Origin: Cupriavidus sp.
Lineage (GTDB): Bacteria > Pseudomonadota > Gammaproteobacteria > Burkholderiales > Burkholderiaceae
Direction: 5' to 3'
DNA: 41,776 bases
Assembly (NCBI GenBank): GCA_019236395.1
Contig: JAFAJB010000068.1
Location: 1 to 41,776, forward strand
Below the pieces are notes generated by a model that was not told where the DNA came from, searched no databases, and saw only the letters and a list, made by a program, of their open reading frames with translations. Positions 1-7,006 of the stretch are shown one piece after another. Each line of letters opens with the position of its first letter. Positions within the stretch are counted from its first letter, which is position 1. Both the position numbers and the translations under genes were made by a program.

Positions 1-537
1 CTCGTTCTGCAAAGTGCCGCAATTCCCTTCGGCGTGTTTCCCCTGCGGCGCATTGGAAACTCCGGCTACGTGGACGGCGGGGTCGCGGACAACGTGCCCA
101 TCCAGCCGCTCATTGATGCGGGCTGCACGCGCATCATCGTCGTCCACCTGAACCGCGATGCCGAGTGCGACGGCTGGCGCCTAACCGATCCGGACGATCT
201 GTGGGCACACCTCGGCGCGCTTCGCGAACTGCGCCGACTCGCTGCGCTGGGTCGTGATCGTACGTTCGAGGGCCTCGTCCACGAGGTGAGACTCCGCGAG
301 GCGTCGTCGCCCGATCAGGAACGGCAGGAAAGATCGGCCCACGTGACGCTGGACTACGGGCGGTCGACCGTCGACTTCGTGCACGTTGTGCCGACCGAGT
401 CGTTGGGCACATTCCTCAGCGGGACCATGAACTTCAGCGCCAAAAATGCGCGCCGTTTGATCGAACTAGGGGAGCAGGATGCGCAGCGCGTCCTTGGCAG
501 CTCGACGGAACTCGCGGCCTGGATTTCTGCCTGCTAG
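1..537 (+). CDS. Patatin-like phospholipase, C-terminal part (5' end outside window)
   Basis: The frame is open from base 1, so the gene starts before the window; the GTG at 34 in the ORF track is internal. The segment contains YVDGGVADNVPIQPLIDAG, matching the patatin-family D-G-G/A element that carries the catalytic Asp, followed by a beta strand (RIIVVHLNRD) typical of the family. The nucleophile Ser (GxSxG) would lie upstream and cannot be checked. Patatin-like enzymes hydrolyse acyl esters of membrane lipids; some are effectors in defence or secretion systems, but the partners needed to judge that are outside the window. About 270 bp without a recognisable gene follow before the IS1182-type element. 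The family call is firm and the role is open. Confidence 0.8.
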   Translation, partial: LVLQSAAIPFGVFPLRRIGNSGYVDGGVADNVPIQPLIDAGCTRIIVVHLNRDAECDGWRLTDPDDLWAHLGALRELRRLAALGRDRTFEGLVHEVRLREASSPDQERQERSAHVTLDYGRSTVDFVHVVPTESLGTFLSGTMNFSAKNARRLIELGEQDAQRVLGSSTELAAWISAC

Positions 538-775
538 TGTCGTTGGCCGGGCTAGGGCGCTAGGTCCCCGCCCAGTGAGCTCAAATGCTGTGCTATCGGT
601 TTGCGGCACCCAACCACTCGACTGCTACTTCTGCTTTGGGTCGAGGCTGTGTGGAAACGTCTCTCGAATCGCACCAATGCGCGTCCCCTCCGGGGCGCAG
701 CCTGCCTTTCGAACTTTTGGCCAATCCGGTCGTGGACGACGTCGAAACGGGTGCGAACAGCGCTAGTGGGCCCCT

Positions 776-2109
776 GAGGGTGATCTTCAGCCCAATTTTT
801 GGCGCAAATAGGTGCTTACGCACCCACCAGGCGCATGGCCTTCATTGTTTTCGAGAACCCGAGAATTCGAAGGACGCGCTTCAGGTTGTACGCCAGAACA
901 TGCAAGCTCATTTCAGTTCCGACATTCGGTAGCGTGCGCGTCAGGAAGTGCGTGTATCCCATCCAATGTTTGAAGGTTCCAAAGACATGCTCGACGGTTC
1001 GCCTGCGGACCGTCATTGCATCCGGCGTCTTGTCGAGCCGGCGCTGGACAGCCTCCAGCACTTCCTCATGCTCCCATCTGGAGATGCGCCGGTGGGGACT
1101 CGGCGTGCATTGAGACCGCATGGTGCACTGAGGGCAGGCACTACTCCAATAGCGGCGTAGCTGCAGCCCATGTTCTTCTCTGGTGAAGCGGTATATCGCA
1201 CGTTCACCAGCGGGGCATTGATATTCATCGTCCCGGGCAATGTAGATGAAGTCCGCCCTATCAAATCGACCTCCCGCCTTCGCGCTGGACGTTGTTGGCT
1301 TGGGCAAGATGGCAGCAATGCCTGTATCCGCGCACGCCTTGATCTCCTGCGCACTGAAGTAGCCACGATCAGCGATGGCTTTAAGCCTGGTCTTACCCAT
1401 CGCATCGCGAGCGGACCGAGCCATCGAACTGAGCTGCGCCCGATCATTGCCAATATTGGTGACCTCATGAGCGACGATCAGATGGTGCTTGGCATCAACG
1501 GCCATCTGTACGATGTAGCCGACCATTCCAGAGCCCTTGCCACTTGTCGCCATCGAGCGCGCATCAGGATCGGTCATCGAGATCTGACCATCTGGCAGCG
1601 TCTTGAGTTCTTCCTTTATCTGGTCAAGGCTATGCATCTGCTGACGTAGTTGCGCAATCTTCTCGCGCAGTCGAGTTGTCTTGAGTTCCATCTCCGCCGG
1701 CTGCGTGCGATCCGCAGTCTCCAGCGCGCTCAGATACCGCTGGATGCTTTCCTCGATTTGCTGCTGGCGCTTGTCGACCTTGCCAGTCGTGAAATTGCGG
1801 TCCCGAGTATTGACTGCCTTGAACTTGCTGCCGTCCGATGTATATCTTCAACAGGACGGCAGGATGATATGAGGGGCGACCTGTAGTCGAAGGATTGGCA
1901 CCTTCGAACCCGAGCGACTCGAGATCCAACTCTTCAACAAACGCGTCGATGATCCTGGCAGGGTTATCCTCGGCGATGAAATCATCGAGGCATTCTGGAA
2001 GCAGCGTAGCTTGCTTGCGGTCTTCTCCCTCTATGAATCGCTTCATCCGGTCCCCCAATCTGAATGCGTTGATCCAGTCTAGGTGATCGAGACGTTTTCA
2101 CACACCCTC
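776..2109 (-). mobile_element. IS1182-family insertion sequence, internally deleted
   Basis: The element is defined by its leftward transposase remnant. Possible ends are marked by GAGGGTG at 776-782 and its complement CACCCTC at 2103-2109. The right end, read inward, continues as GAGGGTGTGTGAAAAC, which looks like a true IS terminus; the left end agrees only over the first seven bases. I see no matching target-site duplication next to these bounds, so they are approximate. The element appears immobile because its transposase is broken. Confidence 0.55.
816..2058 (-). pseudogene. IS1182-family transposase with an internal deletion and frame change
   Basis: Two minus-strand frames together make one transposase. 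The N-terminal part (2058 leftward; MKRFIEGEDRKQATLLPECL, better start at 2046) has the DUF772-like domain ending in VLLKIYI. The C-terminal part (ending at 816) begins in another frame with GSKFKAVNTRDRNFTTGK and carries the DDE domain, for example ADRGYFS, and the conserved tail RRRTVEHVFGTFKHWMG. The segment normally found between KIYI and the DGSKF motif is missing at about 1837/1838, which also shifts the frame. From memory of family length, about 60-70 codons are lost. It cannot encode a full transposase. Neighbouring intergenic DNA looks degenerate too. Confidence 0.85.
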
Positions 2110-2120
2110 GGTCGGAAGCA

Positions 2121-2175
2121 GTAGTTCGACGCCGCAGCGGGCGGTCAACGGCCGATGAATTTCCGCGTTCGGCCA
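2121..2175 (+). repeat. Imperfect dispersed repeat, copy A
   Basis: The stretch starting GTAGTTCGACGCCGCAGCGG recurs in the same orientation at 3629-3682, with a few mismatches and indels and a shared end TCGGCCA. It lies just outside the right end of the IS1182-type element. I see no coding content; it looks like a decayed intergenic repeat. Confidence 0.6.
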
Positions 2176-2414
2176 CTTCCGGCCGCTGGTGCACCCTCCT
2201 ACTCGGACGTTTGAACGTCGGCTCTGCAGTCGTCGATCGACATTCGTCCGCCGGCGTGCTTAATTCAGCGACCTTGTTACTAGTCACCTTCATATTAAGT
2301 ACACCTGAGAACTCCTGCACGTCGTAGTCCTACGATGACTTCCTCGGTCACCTGCCAGTCATCGATGGTCCCGGGTTTTCGCGGCTTATCCATGCCTAAG
2401 TCGCTGACACTCCC

Positions 2415-3332
2415 TCATGACAATTTTCCAATCAATCTCTCAACAAATGGAATCTCGACTAGCGTCACGAACATCCAAACATAACACGCATAAATCACCA
2501 TAAAAATCAAGGATGATGTACTTACGGCAGCGACAACTCTACCTAAACTATTACGGTGCACCCAGTTTAAGAATATACAGTATTGTATTATCAGAAGGAT
2601 GATGATTGCAAATTCCATAATGAGCATCGGGACCACCAATATTCCTTTCTGAAAGTAAATTGGATATCGCAATGTTATGAATAGCGCCCACACTAAATAG
2701 TAGTATCCACTAAAATAAAGCGTCAGGTTGACTGTTGTCCTTCTCGGCACTGCACTTGGTTTGGAAACGGCATGATAGATAACCGCACTGAGAGCCATTG
2801 CCGGAAGCAACACCGCCTGTAGGACGCTTGAGAAAATGTGAATTTTTACGCCTTCTAATTCAATGGATTTAGAAAACGTCTTTGCGAGCGCTGGATCGAA
2901 TTTGGCGATGAAAATTGTTATATCCGAGTTTGATGTCGACCCGGCCAATGACGCGATTTGACTAGAGGAGCGCGAGATTCCCCTCCACAATATTTCGATG
3001 CGCGCATCTCGAATTGCATCGTCCGCAGAAAGCCCAAAGAGATCGAGAAAATGGACTTGATCACCTGTTGACATTTCGATAAACCCGTCGATCCACCCAG
3101 CTTTTTGCGACGAAGAGGGATTTAGTATGGATGCCGCGAAGCAGATAGTTAGGCCAATCGTAGCAACGGTCTTTGGCCCGAGACCGAATCGCCGATCGCC
3201 CCGCGCGAGTCTATCTGCAGTCGTTCTCGTCTGGGTTCCAATCAGGAAACATATCTTAAGGAAACGCAACACTGGGGCAGCTTTTCGCGACAATTCCGCG
3301 AACAAGTTACTGATCCACGCAGCAGTTTTCAT
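2415..3332 (-). CDS. Hypothetical multi-pass membrane protein
   Basis: The 305-residue product is not one I recognise. Hydrophobic stretches suggest about five membrane segments, near residues 54-71, 163-188, 201-222, 229-256 and 264-292. Between the first and second is a soluble region of about 90 residues (near 74-162), and residues 1-50 are basic and probably cytoplasmic. Base composition is clearly more AT-rich than in the neighbours, with many TTT, AAT and ATA codons, suggesting recent acquisition. No operon partner is visible. Coding is supported by a long open frame despite AT-rich DNA and by coherent hydrophobic segments. Defence-effector or toxin-like roles are possible for such orphan island membrane proteins but nothing in the sequence shows this. 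Confidence 0.65.
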   Translation of the reverse strand: MKTAAWISNLFAELSRKAAPVLRFLKICFLIGTQTRTTADRLARGDRRFGLGPKTVATIGLTICFAASILNPSSSQKAGWIDGFIEMSTGDQVHFLDLFGLSADDAIRDARIEILWRGISRSSSQIASLAGSTSNSDITIFIAKFDPALAKTFSKSIELEGVKIHIFSSVLQAVLLPAMALSAVIYHAVSKPSAVPRRTTVNLTLYFSGYYYLVWALFITLRYPIYFQKGILVVPMLIMEFAIIILLIIQYCIFLNWVHRNSLGRVVAAVSTSSLIFMVIYACYVWMFVTLVEIPFVERLIGKLS

Positions 3333-3628
3333 CTGGCGCTTACCTCAATAATATCGAACATGCTTTCATGCTAGGACAATGGCGGGGGCGTTGGCGAAGC
3401 GGATGGCGATTTCCTGCTGTCGCAGGCCGCAATCAGAACTGGGCTGCGACACGTTCTCCGTCCGGCACAAGAAGTGGTTTACGGGCCAGACGACTACACA
3501 TTCAAGGCTGCTGTACTCAGCACCTGCTATGGCAGATCTGCTGTCCCTGAACAGTCACGTTGGGCACCTGCTCCAAGCTGATAGCTGCCGTTGAACTACC
3601 GATTAGGCGAATGACAGCAACGGGAGCG

Positions 3629-3682
3629 GTAGTTCGACGCCGCAGCGGCGGTCGGCGACCGATGGAATTCCGAGATCGGCCA
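3629..3682 (+). repeat. Imperfect dispersed repeat, copy B
   Basis: This is the second copy of the element at 2121-2175, starting GTAGTTCGACGCCGCAGCGG and ending TCGGCCA, in the same orientation about 1.5 kb away. No coding function is evident. Confidence 0.6.
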
Positions 3683-4180
3683 GAAGCAGTCGGTCACATC
3701 TGTGTGAATAGCAGAATTAACCCTAAGCCAGCGTTCATGGTGGGGCCAAGCCAGGACGATCCAACCATTGCCTTTCCTGGCTGAGACTTCCTTTGCACGA
3801 TGTCCGATGGAATTAGTTGCGTTGCCTATTTTGACTCTAGTTGTCTCATATGGGACATCGAAGGGTTGTCGATACCCTTTTCCAACACCGCCTCAGACTA
3901 GGCTCGGCTTTTCAAGAATGCGGGCAAGGCACGGGACTGAGGCCTCTCCCTTGGCATTCACTAAGCCCGAGCCCCGTCGGTCAGCATCGGCATAGTCGCG
4001 ACTTCGCTCTAGCCACGGCGGCTTTCGAACGAGTCGCGTCCTCGCAGCTGTTACGCCGAAAAACATACAAAAGTCACTTGGAATCGTCCGCGCTGCGCAT
4101 ATGCAACTCACGCGGCACACAAAATTCGATGTGCGTTGACTGGACTTTTTATCATGTGCCGGAAAGGCCCCCGCCACAGG

Positions 4181-4200
4181 ACGGTTCGGATTAGAACCGT
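4181..4200. promoter_or_regulatory. Inverted repeat before the lipoprotein gene
   Basis: ACGGTTC-ggatta-GAACCGT is a perfect 7-bp inverted repeat with a 6-base spacer, 72 bases before the start codon at 4273. No U-run follows, so it is not a typical terminator. It could be an operator or a leader hairpin. Confidence 0.3.
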
Positions 4201-4272
4201 GCGGAAGCCCACACATGTCTTTCCGTGATGGTGTTACCAATTCGGCTGCGATAAGAAAAACGAGAGGGCCTC

Positions 4273-5577
4273 ATGAGCACAACGACGAGGATGCGTTGCA
4301 TGATGGGTATATCGTCAGCCGGGCTGCTTGCGGCATGTAACACCAATCCACCCTCCCCATTGACATCTGGATATGTGTCCGACCAGTGGTCTGCGCAGAT
4401 GTCGCAGTTTGCTATCGTTCCCGTGTTCCCGCCGCGAGCAGACCTCCAAGTAGGCGACCTATATCTATCTTGCGATGATTCCGCGCCGGCGGCTTCATCT
4501 GGCACCTCGACATCGTCGGTGTCTTCTTCAGTCAATCTCGACCACCATGTCATGTGGCTCGCGTCTTTGGATGGCATCGTTACGGCCACTTCAGGCCGGA
4601 CGACCATCCCTGGCATGCTGGACACCCAGTACATGAAGCGAGTCCATATGCCGGCCATCCCAATTTCGACTGCTCCAAGCCAGACCGCTACGCCACCGGC
4701 GTCCGCCTCTATCGCAGACCCTGCCTCAGCGACAAGGGCAAAGAAGGAAGCAAAGGTAGTAAAGAAGCCCGCATCCACGCCTGCGGCAAATGGCACGACG
4801 GCAGCCCCTGACGTCTTTCAGGCCGCCCCGCCGAAGGCGCTGATGCCGGTCTCCCTACCCGAGTTCTTCGCCGTATCCGCCACAAGTGCCCAAGCCCAGA
4901 CCCTCATCCCCTTCCCGAGCATTCTTGCGAAGGCAGGTATGAGCTATTCGAAAGCCCAGAACATTGAGATTACGGTTCCAGAAGCCGAATCCTATGGCTT
5001 GCCGGCAAGCATCATCTATAGGGCATATTTGACTCAGGCGAATTCACAAAACCTCCAGGACGCTTTCACAATCTTCAATACGGTAAAAGCGAAATTTTGT
5101 ACATACGGCACTCCTGCGATGGTGCTTGTCAATGAGGTCTACGCGACGAGAGCTATCAACGTGAGCGTAACATTTAGTCAGAATGCCTCCGGGGATGCCG
5201 CTGCCGGGCTTTCGTACCCACAAGGCTCAAGCCAAGCCGCTATTCTCAGCGCGTTGACTAAGTATCTTAGCCCGGCACCAGCAAGCGGTGCCAGCGCAGT
5301 GGATGCGCCTGCAGCACTCGTACCTGCGCCCGCGAACGGGGCATCGCCAACCATCGACCAGGCGACCGCGTATGTGGCACAACTGAACGCACTATACAAG
5401 TCGCTCAGTGGGAGCAGCGAAGCCCTGCAATACCCCGGCGTACAGGTGAGCTTTATCCATGGAAATGGGTCGGGAGTCGTGATGAATCGGCAATTCGAAT
5501 CCCCTATCGTCATTGGCTACAGAGGCCTAAGAGTTATTCCCATTGCGCCGTCGGTGGAACGGCAAGCGGAACGGTAG
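4273..5577 (+). CDS. Predicted lipoprotein of unknown function
   Basis: The 434-residue product starts with a lipoprotein signal: a short basic N-terminus, a hydrophobic stretch and a lipobox ending LLAAC, so Cys22 would be lipidated and the protein anchored in the envelope. GAGAGG lies seven bases before the ATG. Low-complexity Ala/Pro/Ser/Thr regions near residues 70-85, 130-185 and 335-365 look like linkers between folded parts, the clearest around residues 195-320. I recognise no domain. Small secreted or accessory-region lipoproteins of this kind are often lineage-specific. A 68-codon gene follows 63 bases downstream and may be co-transcribed. Base composition is lower in GC than the catabolic locus, consistent with the island. 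Confidence 0.6.
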   Translation: MSTTTRMRCMMGISSAGLLAACNTNPPSPLTSGYVSDQWSAQMSQFAIVPVFPPRADLQVGDLYLSCDDSAPAASSGTSTSSVSSSVNLDHHVMWLASLDGIVTATSGRTTIPGMLDTQYMKRVHMPAIPISTAPSQTATPPASASIADPASATRAKKEAKVVKKPASTPAANGTTAAPDVFQAAPPKALMPVSLPEFFAVSATSAQAQTLIPFPSILAKAGMSYSKAQNIEITVPEAESYGLPASIIYRAYLTQANSQNLQDAFTIFNTVKAKFCTYGTPAMVLVNEVYATRAINVSVTFSQNASGDAAAGLSYPQGSSQAAILSALTKYLSPAPASGASAVDAPAALVPAPANGASPTIDQATAYVAQLNALYKSLSGSSEALQYPGVQVSFIHGNGSGVVMNRQFESPIVIGYRGLRVIPIAPSVERQAER

Positions 5578-5640
5578 CCTCTTTAGTACGCGGTGCTGCG
5601 GCCGCTCTGCATCTGTCTTCCCCTATTACAGGAATTCATC

Positions 5641-5847
5641 ATGACAGCAAAACGTAATACCGAAGGTACTCTGAAAGACGGCCAACCGCCGGCAGCAGCA
5701 GGCACTGGACTTGATGACAATCAGGGACCTGTAGAGCCGACGATGCGAAAAGTAGAGGAAGACCCTATACCTGATGGCGGAGGAAGTGGTCTCGACCCGG
5801 TCCAGAACCATCCGCAACCGCTTTCACGAGAAAAGAAAGACCGATAA
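5641..5847 (+). CDS. Small hydrophilic protein, 68 residues
   Basis: The chosen ATG at 5641 has CAGGA nine bases upstream; the track's start at 5593 has no better support and would add an unlikely leader. The product is short, charged and rich in Gly, Pro, Asp and Lys (for example IPDGGGSGLDP), with no membrane segment, and is likely disordered. It follows the lipoprotein gene on the same strand with a 63-base gap. I do not recognise it. Small size and simple composition make the coding call moderate. Confidence 0.45.
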   Translation: MTAKRNTEGTLKDGQPPAAAGTGLDDNQGPVEPTMRKVEEDPIPDGGGSGLDPVQNHPQPLSREKKDR

Positions 5848-5992
5848 GCACTTCGGTCATGACGGACTGCGCTGACGACTTGCATCTTACTGCCCTGGCA
5901 ATTCCCACGAGAAAGTCCCCAGTCTGGTCCGTCCGTTAGATAACCCGAGTTACACCACAATTCAATTTTTCCGTAGATTTAGCGGAACCACA

Positions 5993-6202
5993 TTGTCGTT
6001 TCCGACAGCTCTGAGCAGTCTCTCCAAGTGGTCACATCCGCGCTGGAGTTTGGCCAAGTCTTCGCGAGCCGCGACGTTTCATGAGGCGTGCCGCGAGGTC
6101 GGCCTGACCTGGGATGACTATCCCTTCAATACGGACACATTGGCGCGCCAGTCGGTTCGGAAGCCCCCAGTCCTCACGATGTCATCATCTTTCGAAGTAT
6201 GA
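5993..6202 (+). pseudogene. Short ORF carrying a duplicated TnsB-like fragment
   Basis: This TTG-initiated 69-codon frame includes, in frame, 31 residues (from ATFHEACREVGLTWDDYPF on) identical to residues 153-183 of the transposase encoded at 7007-8950. Flanking residues have no counterpart in the transposase. The stop codon lies inside the palindrome at 6187-6218. No good ribosome-binding site is seen. It is most simply a fragment left by duplication or rearrangement, although expression as a small protein cannot be excluded. Confidence 0.5.
6070..6163 (+). repeat. 94-bp direct repeat, copy 1 (of transposase gene interior)
   Basis: The sequence from CGCGACGTTTCATGAGGCG to GTCGGTTCGGAAG is identical, base for base, to 7462-7555 inside the transposase gene. 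Sequence similarity stops sharply at both edges. The lack of any mismatch implies a recent event or ongoing conversion. Confidence 0.95.
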
Positions 6203-6218
6203 ACATACGACGAAAGAT
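6187..6218. promoter_or_regulatory. 32-bp palindrome, likely operator of the Xre-type regulator
   Basis: The arms ATCTTTCG/CGAAAGAT enclose a second pair GTATG/CATAC around a central AA, giving 13 paired positions of 16. An AT-rich ATATATATTC follows directly and could serve as a promoter -10 region. The site is 115 bases before the regulator start codon, a suitable place for autoregulation by a dimeric HTH protein. Binding is inferred from position only. Confidence 0.5.
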
Positions 6219-6333
6219 ATATATTCCGCGAAATGCTACAAACTGGGCCGCGCGTTGCTGGAGATCTTTGATTTGCGCAATCTCTCTCCAATTTCTACCA
6301 TACGGACATCTCCCTCGCATGTTGAGGTGATTT

Positions 6334-6768
6334 ATGCACCCCTTCGGGCGGACCGTCCGTGCGCTGCGCCGGGATCGTGGTCTCAGGCAGGCCGAGATTG
6401 CTGCACGTGTCTACTGCAGCCAGCAGAAGATTTCAGAGATCGAAGCCGGAAGAGCTCGACCTTCCCTCGCGTTCGCCCAGCGTCTGGCCCGCGCTCTGGA
6501 ACTGGTGCCTGAACAGGCCGCTGGCTTTTGGGAGGCGTTCGATCATTCACAGAGCGTCCTGAAGGTTCCGGAGGGTGCGTCCGAGGAGGTCTTTTATCTT
6601 GTGGCGGAACTCTCGCGCGGACTGCCATTCGCCTCGCCCGCATGCATTGAACTGCTACGGCAGACCCTGAGACTCTTTGCCGAAAGTGCACCCGAAGCAG
6701 CCAGGGACGCACCGGGCGAGACGTCTCGCAGACGGAGCGCCCGCATCGATGAGGAGGTTGCCATGTAG
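6334..6768 (+). CDS. Xre-family HTH regulator of the Tn7-like block
   Basis: The 144-residue product has a Cro/C1-type helix-turn-helix at about residues 5-60: GRTVRALRRDRGLRQAEIAA, then the recognition-helix region SQQKISEIEAGRARPSLAFA. This fold binds palindromic operators as a dimer. The C-terminal half has no recognisable domain. GAGGTG lies four bases before the ATG. The gene leads the same-strand series transposase, ATPase, TniQ-like, separated from the transposase by 238 bp of hairpin-rich sequence. Its place suggests control of transposition gene expression, with the 32-bp palindrome upstream as the probable target. Exact operator and effect are inferred. Confidence 0.85.
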   Translation: MHPFGRTVRALRRDRGLRQAEIAARVYCSQQKISEIEAGRARPSLAFAQRLARALELVPEQAAGFWEAFDHSQSVLKVPEGASEEVFYLVAELSRGLPFASPACIELLRQTLRLFAESAPEAARDAPGETSRRRSARIDEEVAM

Positions 6769-6779
6769 AAAAACGAAGA

Positions 6780-6799
6780 GGCAAGCCAGAAGGCTTGCC
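6780..6799 (-). terminator. Hairpin after the regulator gene
   Basis: GGCAAGCC-agaa-GGCTTGCC is a perfect 8-bp stem with a 4-base loop, 11 bases after the regulator stop codon. On the minus strand it is followed by TCTTCGTTTTT, so it fits an intrinsic terminator in that direction. On the plus strand there is no U-run, and it may act as an attenuator or 3' stabiliser. Confidence 0.5.
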
Positions 6800-6926
6800 C
6801 CTCGGCCCGATGGACGGGCAGTACTGCAACTCGCGCTTTCAGTATCGTCACGTCCCACGCCGCGGTCAATTCCTGATTCGTCACATTTGTTACGGCATCT
6901 GGCATGTCGGGGTCGTCTGCTTCCGT

Positions 6927-6949
6927 TTTACCGGGAGATCCCCGGTAAA
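6927..6949. promoter_or_regulatory. Perfect 9-bp inverted repeat in transposase leader
   Basis: TTTACCGGG-agatc-CCCGGTAAA lies 57 bases before the transposase start. It could be a protein-binding palindrome or, in RNA, a stable hairpin. No T-run follows on the plus strand. Confidence 0.5.
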
Positions 6950-6973
6950 TGCCACCGCGCCGTACCTAATGCG

Positions 6974-6994
6974 GCCCGGACGCGAAGTCCGGGC
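6974..6994 (+). promoter_or_regulatory. Leader hairpin just before the transposase ribosome-binding site
   Basis: GCCCGGAC-gcgaa-GTCCGGGC is a perfect 8-bp GC-rich stem ending 12 bases before the ATG, directly before the GGGAGAGG ribosome-binding region. A hairpin here could affect translation initiation of the transposase. The function is inferred from position. Confidence 0.5.
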
Positions 6995-7006
6995 GCAAGG
7001 GAGAGG

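Larger units (their letters stand above)
3333..4272. other. 940-bp intergenic stretch with decayed repeat
   Basis: No convincing gene is present. The short ORFs in the track have no recognisable domain, overlap each other on both strands and lack good ribosome-binding sites. The stretch holds repeat copy B (3629-3682) and an inverted repeat at 4181-4200. It looks like eroded island DNA. Confidence 0.5.

Noticed and set aside
1982-2320. 112-codon minus-strand ORF at the right end of the IS1182-type element
   Set aside because: Its 3' part overlaps the transposase start in another frame and the rest covers a degenerate repeat; nothing indicates a protein.
4181-4200. GGTTCGGATT resembling a tRNA T-loop
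   Set aside because: The rest of a tRNA cloverleaf is missing; it is just an inverted repeat.
5994-6008. TGTCGTTTCCGACAG as a possible Tn7-like left end
   Set aside because: It begins with TGTCG, but I found no inverted counterpart right of the block beyond five bases, so the end cannot be supported.
6677-7006. Upstream extension of the transposase ORF from 6677
   Set aside because: It overlaps the regulator gene and the hairpin leader; the ATG at 7007 with GGGAGAGG is far better.
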